NCBI RefSeq assembly: GCF_943193215.1
Contig: NZ_CALPDH010000017.1
Location: 62,001 to 126,000, forward strand
Length of the DNA: 64,000 nucleotides
Origin: Acetatifactor aquisgranensis
GTDB taxonomy: Bacteria > Bacillota > Clostridia > Lachnospirales > Lachnospiraceae
Direction: 5' to 3'
Below the pieces are notes generated by a model, which searched no databases, was not told the DNA's origin, and worked only from the letters and a program-made list of their open reading frames with translations. Below, in pieces: positions 59,711 through 64,000 of the stretch. Numbering within the stretch: position 1 is the stretch's first letter; each line of letters starts with the position of its first letter. The position numbers were made by a program, and so were the translations under genes.

Positions 59711-60985
59711 ATGGCTGGAAAAATGATCGGAAACGATATCAGATGCTCTTTCTGCAACAAGACCCAGAATCAGGTCCGCAAGCTGATTGCAGGACCGTCA
59801 GGGGTCTATATCTGCGATGATTGTGTGGATATCTGCGCGGATATTCTGGAGGAGGAGCTGCAGGATGAGGAAGAGGAGGAATCGGTTCGCCCTGATATCA
59901 ATCTTCTGAAACCTGCTCAAATCAAGGATTTTCTGGATGAGTATGTGGTGGGCCAGGAGGAGGCCAAGAAAGTGCTCTCCGTGGCTGTCTACAATCATTA
60001 CAAGAGGGTGATGGCTCCCAGAGACCTGGACGATGTGGAACTGCAAAAGAGCAATATCATCATGGTAGGACCTACAGGCTCCGGCAAGACCTATCTTGCC
60101 CAGACTCTGGCGAAAATCATCAACGTGCCCTTTGCGATTGCGGATGCGACGACGCTGACAGAGGCCGGATATGTGGGCGAGGATGTGGAGAACATTCTGC
60201 TGAAGTTGATTCTGGCTGCGGATTATGATGTGGAGCGCGCCCAGTACGGTATTATCTACATCGATGAGATTGACAAGATTACCAAGAAAGGCGAGAACGT
60301 GTCCATCACCCGCGATGTGTCAGGCGAGGGCGTTCAGCAGGCTTTGCTTAAAATCGTGGAGGGGACCGTGGCGAATGTACCGCCTCAGGGGGGCAGAAAG
60401 CATCCTCATCAGGAGCTGATTTCCATTGACACCTCCAATATACTGTTCATCTGTGGCGGCGCCTTTGACGGCCTGGAGAAGATTATTGAAAACAGGCTGG
60501 ACCGCAAGGCCATCGGCTTCAACACCGAGGTAAGCGCAAAGAGTACCAAGGATCTGGATGATCTGCTGCAGGAGGTGACGCCTCAGGATTTGGTGAAGTT
60601 CGGGCTGATTCCTGAGTTCGTGGGCCGCGTGCCCATCACTGTTGCGCTGAAAGGTCTGGATAAGGAGGCGCTGGTGCGCATCCTGAAAGAGCCCAAGAAC
60701 GCGCTGATCAAGCAGTACAAGAAGCTGTTCGATCTGGATGAGGTGGAGCTCAACTTTGACGACGAAGCGATAAAGGCCATCGCAGCCAAGGCTTTTGAGC
60801 GCAAGACGGGAGCCAGAGGACTCAGATCCATTATGGAGTCCATCCTGATGGATACCATGTTCCAGATTCCTTCCGATGAGTCCATCGAGGAATGCGTCAT
60901 CACGAAAGAGACTGTGGAGGAGGGGAATGAGCCCCTGATTTTCCACAAGAATGACCATAGAAGAAGTCTGGATAAAGCGATGTAA
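59711..60985 (+). CDS. clpX: ATP-dependent Clp protease ATP-binding subunit ClpX
   Basis: A 424-residue AAA+ unfoldase. The N-terminal zinc domain uses C12, C15, C35 and C38 (CSFC and CDDC). Walker A is GPTGSGKT at 120-127, and Walker B is IIYIDEID with D185 and E186. The pore loop region AGYVGEDVE and the C-terminal GARGLRSIMESI (sensor 2 arginine) are present. It delivers unfolded substrates to ClpP, encoded 40 nt upstream. A strong terminator follows 16 nt after its stop. Confidence 0.97.
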   Translation: MAGKMIGNDIRCSFCNKTQNQVRKLIAGPSGVYICDDCVDICADILEEELQDEEEEESVRPDINLLKPAQIKDFLDEYVVGQEEAKKVLSVAVYNHYKRVMAPRDLDDVELQKSNIIMVGPTGSGKTYLAQTLAKIINVPFAIADATTLTEAGYVGEDVENILLKLILAADYDVERAQYGIIYIDEIDKITKKGENVSITRDVSGEGVQQALLKIVEGTVANVPPQGGRKHPHQELISIDTSNILFICGGAFDGLEKIIENRLDRKAIGFNTEVSAKSTKDLDDLLQEVTPQDLVKFGLIPEFVGRVPITVALKGLDKEALVRILKEPKNALIKQYKKLFDLDEVELNFDDEAIKAIAAKAFERKTGARGLRSIMESILMDTMFQIPSDESIEECVITKETVEEGNEPLIFHKNDHRRSLDKAM

Positions 60986-61001
60986 TGAAAGCATTCCAAC
61001 T

Positions 61002-61031
61002 AAAACGCCGTCCCTTGTGACGGCGTTTTTT
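61002..61031 (+). terminator. Terminator after clpX
   Basis: AAAACGCCGTC and GACGGCGTTTT form an 11-bp stem with a 6-nt loop and end in a T run. It lies between clpX and engB, so engB expression must rely on read-through or another promoter that I do not see. Confidence 0.8.
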
Positions 61032-61053
61032 ACAGATTTGGGAAAGGATGTGG

Positions 61054-61653
61054 ATGAGTATGGTGATAAAAAATGTGGGTCTGGAGACGGTGTGCGGCAT
61101 CACCAGCAAGATTCCGGAGAATCTGCTGCCGGAGGTGGCTTTTGCCGGGAAGAGCAATGTGGGGAAATCTTCCCTGATCAATGCGCTGATGAACCGCAAA
61201 TCCCTTGCCCGCACCAGTTCCCAGCCGGGCAAGACCCAGACCATCAATTACTACAATATAAACAATGCCATTTATTTTGTGGATCTTCCGGGATACGGCT
61301 ACGCGAAAGCCAATGTGAAGGTCAAGGAGCAGTGGGGCAGGATGGTGGAGAACTATCTGCACAAGTCAAAGCAGCTGAAGCAGGTGTTCCATCTGATCGA
61401 CATCCGCCATGCGCCCACGGAGAATGACTGCATGATGTATGACTGGATTCTGCATAATGGCTATCAGCCCATCATTATAGCTACGAAACTGGACAAGATA
61501 AAGAGAAGCCAGATACAGAAGCAGCAGAGCCTGATTCTCAGTACCCTGAACGCGGCAGAAGGAACTGCCATCGTCCCTTTCTCCGCGGAGACCAAGCAGG
61601 GACGTGAAGAAATATACGGAATATTGGATAAAATCCTGGAGGAGAATTTGTGA
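61054..61653 (+). CDS. engB: Ribosome biogenesis GTP-binding protein EngB (YihA/YsxC)
   Basis: A 199-residue GTPase needed for assembly of the large ribosomal subunit. GTP-binding motifs are G1 AGKSNVGKSS (31-40), switch segment TSSQPGKTQTINYY, G3 DLPGYGYA (77-84), G4 TKLDK and G5 region VPFSAETKQG. Start ATG 61054 lies 6 nt after GGGAAAGG; in-frame ATGs at 61048 and 61060 are alternatives. It follows the clpX terminator and overlaps the next gene by 4 nt. The gene lon, which often lies between clpX and engB in Firmicutes, is absent here. Confidence 0.95.
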   Translation: MSMVIKNVGLETVCGITSKIPENLLPEVAFAGKSNVGKSSLINALMNRKSLARTSSQPGKTQTINYYNINNAIYFVDLPGYGYAKANVKVKEQWGRMVENYLHKSKQLKQVFHLIDIRHAPTENDCMMYDWILHNGYQPIIIATKLDKIKRSQIQKQQSLILSTLNAAEGTAIVPFSAETKQGREEIYGILDKILEENL

Positions 61654-62843
61654 GAAAGTACTGTAAAGCACTGGCAAACCTTACGGTGGCGGCAGTGATT
61701 CTGGCAGCCGTTCTGTTCCTGCTGCCAAGGGCGTTCATTTTTTTCATGCCCTTTGTGGCGGGCTGGATCGTCGCTTTGATAGCCGGGCCGCTGGTGCGCT
61801 TTTTTGAGGAAAAGATAAAGCTGAAGCGAAAGGCAGGCAGCGCTTTCGTCATCATTGTCATCATCGCGCTGGTGGTGCTGGTAATCTACCTGGTATTTGC
61901 CCAGCTGTTCCAGCAGGCCTCAGGGCTGGTGAAAGCGCTGCCCGAAATGCTGGAGGGTGTGGAGACGGATCTGGAGAGCATCGGAAAGAGACTGAACGCG
62001 CTGCTGGCCAAGCTGCCGGGCGATATCAAGCTGGACTTCCGCGGCAGCAGACTGCAGCTGGATTCCTATCTGGGGGATCTTCTGGAAAAGCTGGGTTCGC
62101 CCACCATTGAGGCGGCGGGCAATTTTGCCAAGCTTCTGCCCGGCATTTTCATCGGCTTTATCATGTCGCTGCTCTCGGCCTATTTCTTCGTGGCGGAGCG
62201 GCATCAGCTGAATGAATGGTTCCGAAAGCATATGCCGGCATCTGTGCAGATGCGCTATCGGATTATTCGCCGCAGTCTGGGGAAATCCGTGGGAGGGTAT
62301 TTCAAGGCCCAGTTAAAGATTGAAGTGTGGATGTATTTCCTGCTTTTGATCGGCCTGGGGATTCTGAGAGTGAACTATTTCGGGCTGATAGCGTTAGTCA
62401 TCGCTATCCTGGATTTCCTGCCTTTTCTGGGCACGGGCACGGTGCTGATTCCCTGGGCGGTCATCAGGATACTCACGGCCCAGTACAAGACTGCCATAGG
62501 CCTGTTGATTATCTGGGGTGTGGGACAGCTGGCCAGGCAGCTGATTCAGCCGAAAATCGTGGGAGACTCCATCGGAGTGCCTCCGCTGCCCACATTGTTC
62601 CTGCTCTATATCGGGTACAAGCTGAGCGGCGTCCTGGGCATGATTCTGGCGGTTCCGCTGGGATTGCTGGTATATTCGCTGTATGAAGAGGGCGCCTTTG
62701 ACACTACGAAAAACAGTGTACTGATTCTGATGGCGGGCATCAACCGGTTCCGCAGGCTGGACGAAGCGGACATGACCGAGGTGGAAGAAATGGGCCGGCG
62801 CAATGAGGAGACGGCGCGGAAACTGGAACAGGAAAAATTATAA
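61650..62843 (+). CDS. AI-2E family transporter (PerM/YtvI-like permease)
   Basis: A 397-residue membrane protein with about 7-8 hydrophobic segments and the family's order: two to three helices at the N-terminus, a soluble loop of about 100 residues (LVKALPEMLEGVETDLESI onward), and the C-terminal helices with LDFLPFLGTGTVLIPWAVI and QPKIVGDSIGVPPLPTLFLL. The family includes AI-2 exporters, sodium/proton antiporters and sporulation-linked YtvI; its job here is not known. The start is GTG, overlapping the engB stop as GTGA, so the two are translationally coupled. A charged, Glu-rich tail ends the protein. Confidence 0.87.
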   Translation: MRKYCKALANLTVAAVILAAVLFLLPRAFIFFMPFVAGWIVALIAGPLVRFFEEKIKLKRKAGSAFVIIVIIALVVLVIYLVFAQLFQQASGLVKALPEMLEGVETDLESIGKRLNALLAKLPGDIKLDFRGSRLQLDSYLGDLLEKLGSPTIEAAGNFAKLLPGIFIGFIMSLLSAYFFVAERHQLNEWFRKHMPASVQMRYRIIRRSLGKSVGGYFKAQLKIEVWMYFLLLIGLGILRVNYFGLIALVIAILDFLPFLGTGTVLIPWAVIRILTAQYKTAIGLLIIWGVGQLARQLIQPKIVGDSIGVPPLPTLFLLYIGYKLSGVLGMILAVPLGLLVYSLYEEGAFDTTKNSVLILMAGINRFRRLDEADMTEVEEMGRRNEETARKLEQEKL

Positions 62844-63051
62844 TCATTTTTTTGAAACTTTTTGCCCCATAATGGAGTCTATAACAGTAGAGAATGCGAA
62901 AAAGCAAGCTCTGCTGTTTTTTTGTATGTTGCACAAAATTTTAAAAGATTTATGCAACTTTGATACAAAATTATTTTACAATAAATGCAGTAAATCAGTA
63001 TGCTGTGGGATATTAATAGTAGAGAGAAAAGGTTGACCAAAACGAGCTGGT

Positions 63052-63627
63052 ATGACAAAAGAGGGAGCAGATGACCGGGAGCTACAACTGAAGATCGATG
63101 CATACGGTGATATGCTGTTCAAGCTCAGCTTCCTGCGGCTTCAGAATGCGCAGGACGCGGAGGATGTGGTTCAGGAAGTGTTTTACCAGTATCTGAAGAA
63201 GCCCCGGACTTTCCAGAGCCCGGAACATGAGAAAGCCTGGTTCCTGAAAGTTACCTTGAACGGCTGCAGGAAAGTCTGGCGCAGCGCATGGAAGCGCCAC
63301 CAGGCACCCTGGCCCTCAGGACCAGGGGACGCGGAGAACAGTCAGTGGGATTTGAACGGCACAAAAGAGGCAATGCCTCAGGACGCTCAGGTGCATGAGC
63401 CGGAGGAGCGCTTTTTCAGGCGGGAGGAGAACCGCCGTCTGATCCAGGCAGTGCTGGCGCTGCCGGAGAAGTACAGGGATGTGATTCACCTTTTCTACTA
63501 CGAGGAGCTTTCGGTAAAGGAAATTTCCCGGATAACAGGCCGGGGAGAGTCCACGGTCACCTCCCAGCTGACCAGGGGAAGGGAGCTGCTGCGAAAGTCA
63601 TTGAAGGAGGAATATGACTTTGGATAA
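63052..63627 (+). CDS. ECF-type RNA polymerase sigma factor
   Basis: A 191-residue sigma-70 family member of the extracytoplasmic function type. Region 2 contains MLFKLSFLRL and AQDAEDVVQEVFYQYL; region 4 contains LPEKYRDVIHLFYYEEL and KEISRITGRGESTVTSQLTR, the promoter -35 binding helices. A longer than usual linker (about 80-130) joins them. It is followed, with a 14-nt overlap, by a membrane protein gene that resembles an anti-sigma or target partner. The 208-nt AT-rich upstream spacer shows no confident promoter. Confidence 0.9.
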   Translation: MTKEGADDRELQLKIDAYGDMLFKLSFLRLQNAQDAEDVVQEVFYQYLKKPRTFQSPEHEKAWFLKVTLNGCRKVWRSAWKRHQAPWPSGPGDAENSQWDLNGTKEAMPQDAQVHEPEERFFRREENRRLIQAVLALPEKYRDVIHLFYYEELSVKEISRITGRGESTVTSQLTRGRELLRKSLKEEYDFG

Positions 63628-64000
63628 ATTTCAGGATGCATATCGAGAAGCTTCAAAGGAATTGCCGCGGATAACAATCAGTGCGGAAGAAGTCCGGGAC
63701 GAACTGCACCATTGCCGGATGCAGCGCCAGAGGAGGAAAATCCTGCTGGCCAGAGGCTGTGCCGCAGCCGCCGTATTTCTCCTGTGCAGCGCGGGGACAG
63801 TGGCCGCGAAAAGCTACAGGGACAGTGTCATTTCTGTAAGGGAAAATGGATTTGTCATCTCCGGTTCCCAGGAGGATGCGGGTCTGCCCGCAGCGTCGGC
63901 AGAGTTGAGCAAGTTTTTGGATATTGACTCATTTTTTAAAATAGGGGGGGTATTTTCCGTAGAGGACACTATCCCTGAAGAGAAAGTGGAGTATTTTGAG
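63614..64000 (+). CDS. Membrane protein partner of ECF sigma factor (anti-sigma-like), cut by window end
   Basis: The frame from ATG 63614 (AGGAGG 5 nt upstream, within the sigma gene) stays open to the last base, giving at least 129 residues. It starts MTLDKFQDAYREASKELPRI, a short cytoplasmic part, then a single hydrophobic segment (about 48-65; CAAAAVFLLCSAGTVAA) and an outer part that continues past the edge. The position and topology match transmembrane regulators or DUF4179-like proteins that accompany ECF sigma factors. It overlaps the sigma gene by 14 nt, so they are translationally coupled. The 3' end and domain identity cannot be seen. Confidence 0.75.
   Translation, partial: MTLDKFQDAYREASKELPRITISAEEVRDELHHCRMQRQRRKILLARGCAAAAVFLLCSAGTVAAKSYRDSVISVRENGFVISGSQEDAGLPAASAELSKFLDIDSFFKIGGVFSVEDTIPEEKVEYFE

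Noticed and set aside
62844..63051. Promoter for the ECF sigma gene
   Set aside because: The spacer is AT-rich with several partial -35 and -10 matches, but none has both boxes at a proper distance.
1..64000. CRISPR array
   Set aside because: No regularly spaced direct repeats were noticed anywhere and no cas-like gene is present.

Overview
The window looks like a chromosome segment from a strictly anaerobic, gut-type Clostridia (probably Lachnospiraceae). Evidence: a tig-clpP-clpX-engB housekeeping block, a glycyl radical enzyme with its activase, a tRNA-Pro without an encoded CCA, strong GGAGG ribosome binding sites, and lipobox-type substrate-binding proteins. No plasmid, phage structural, integrase or transposase gene is visible. 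The family is an inference from gene content, not from a marker comparison.

Region 1 (1-14447) is an AT-richer block of nine co-directional, tightly packed genes that looks like an antiviral or conflict-type operon. Its order is two WYL-type regulator proteins (the first cut by the window edge), a vWA protein, a PP2C phosphatase and a Ser/Thr kinase with a zinc ribbon (a TerY-P-like triad), a COG1112-type SF1 helicase, a winged-helix protein ending in a HEPN-like R-N-x4-H motif, a coiled-coil McrB-like AAA+ ATPase, and a DUF2357-like protein with C-terminal zinc-binding cysteines. I do not recall a named system with exactly this set; it is the main discovery candidate. It is followed by truncated remnants (nuclease C-terminus, polysaccharide deacetylase) at 14.5-15.8 kb, where base composition shifts.

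Region 2 (16-26.1 kb) is a molybdenum hydroxylase locus: an NCS2 purine-type permease, a THEP1/MocA-like fusion, a ModE-like regulator, a FecCD-type ABC transporter (predicted molybdate or tungstate importer) and a three-subunit xanthine dehydrogenase-family enzyme, then an Rrf2 regulator. The divergent 21.85-22.01 kb region has back-to-back promoters, a ModE-like operator over one start site and a perfect inverted repeat over the other.

Region 3 (26.1-36.6 kb) is a decaying carbohydrate locus. Remnants of Fe-alcohol dehydrogenase, aldehyde dehydrogenase, mannose-6-phosphate isomerase, GH38, AraC and GH116 genes lie among intact oxidoreductases, an APH-fold kinase and a full-length GH38 alpha-mannosidase.

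Region 4 (36.7-52.1 kb) holds an AraC regulator with a glycyl radical enzyme (unusual GCGE active-site motif) and its activase; a hybrid sensor kinase with an orphan substrate-binding lipoprotein and PTS Enzyme I; an XRE regulator with repeated operator-like sites facing an NhaC-type antiporter; a wrecked FGGY kinase; and PepD.

Region 5 (52.1-64 kb) is core-like: tRNA-Pro, RlmD-type methyltransferase, asparaginase, an ABC importer whose permease and ATPase are fused in one polypeptide, tig, clpP, clpX, engB, an AI-2E family permease, and an ECF sigma factor with its overlapping partner running off the right edge.
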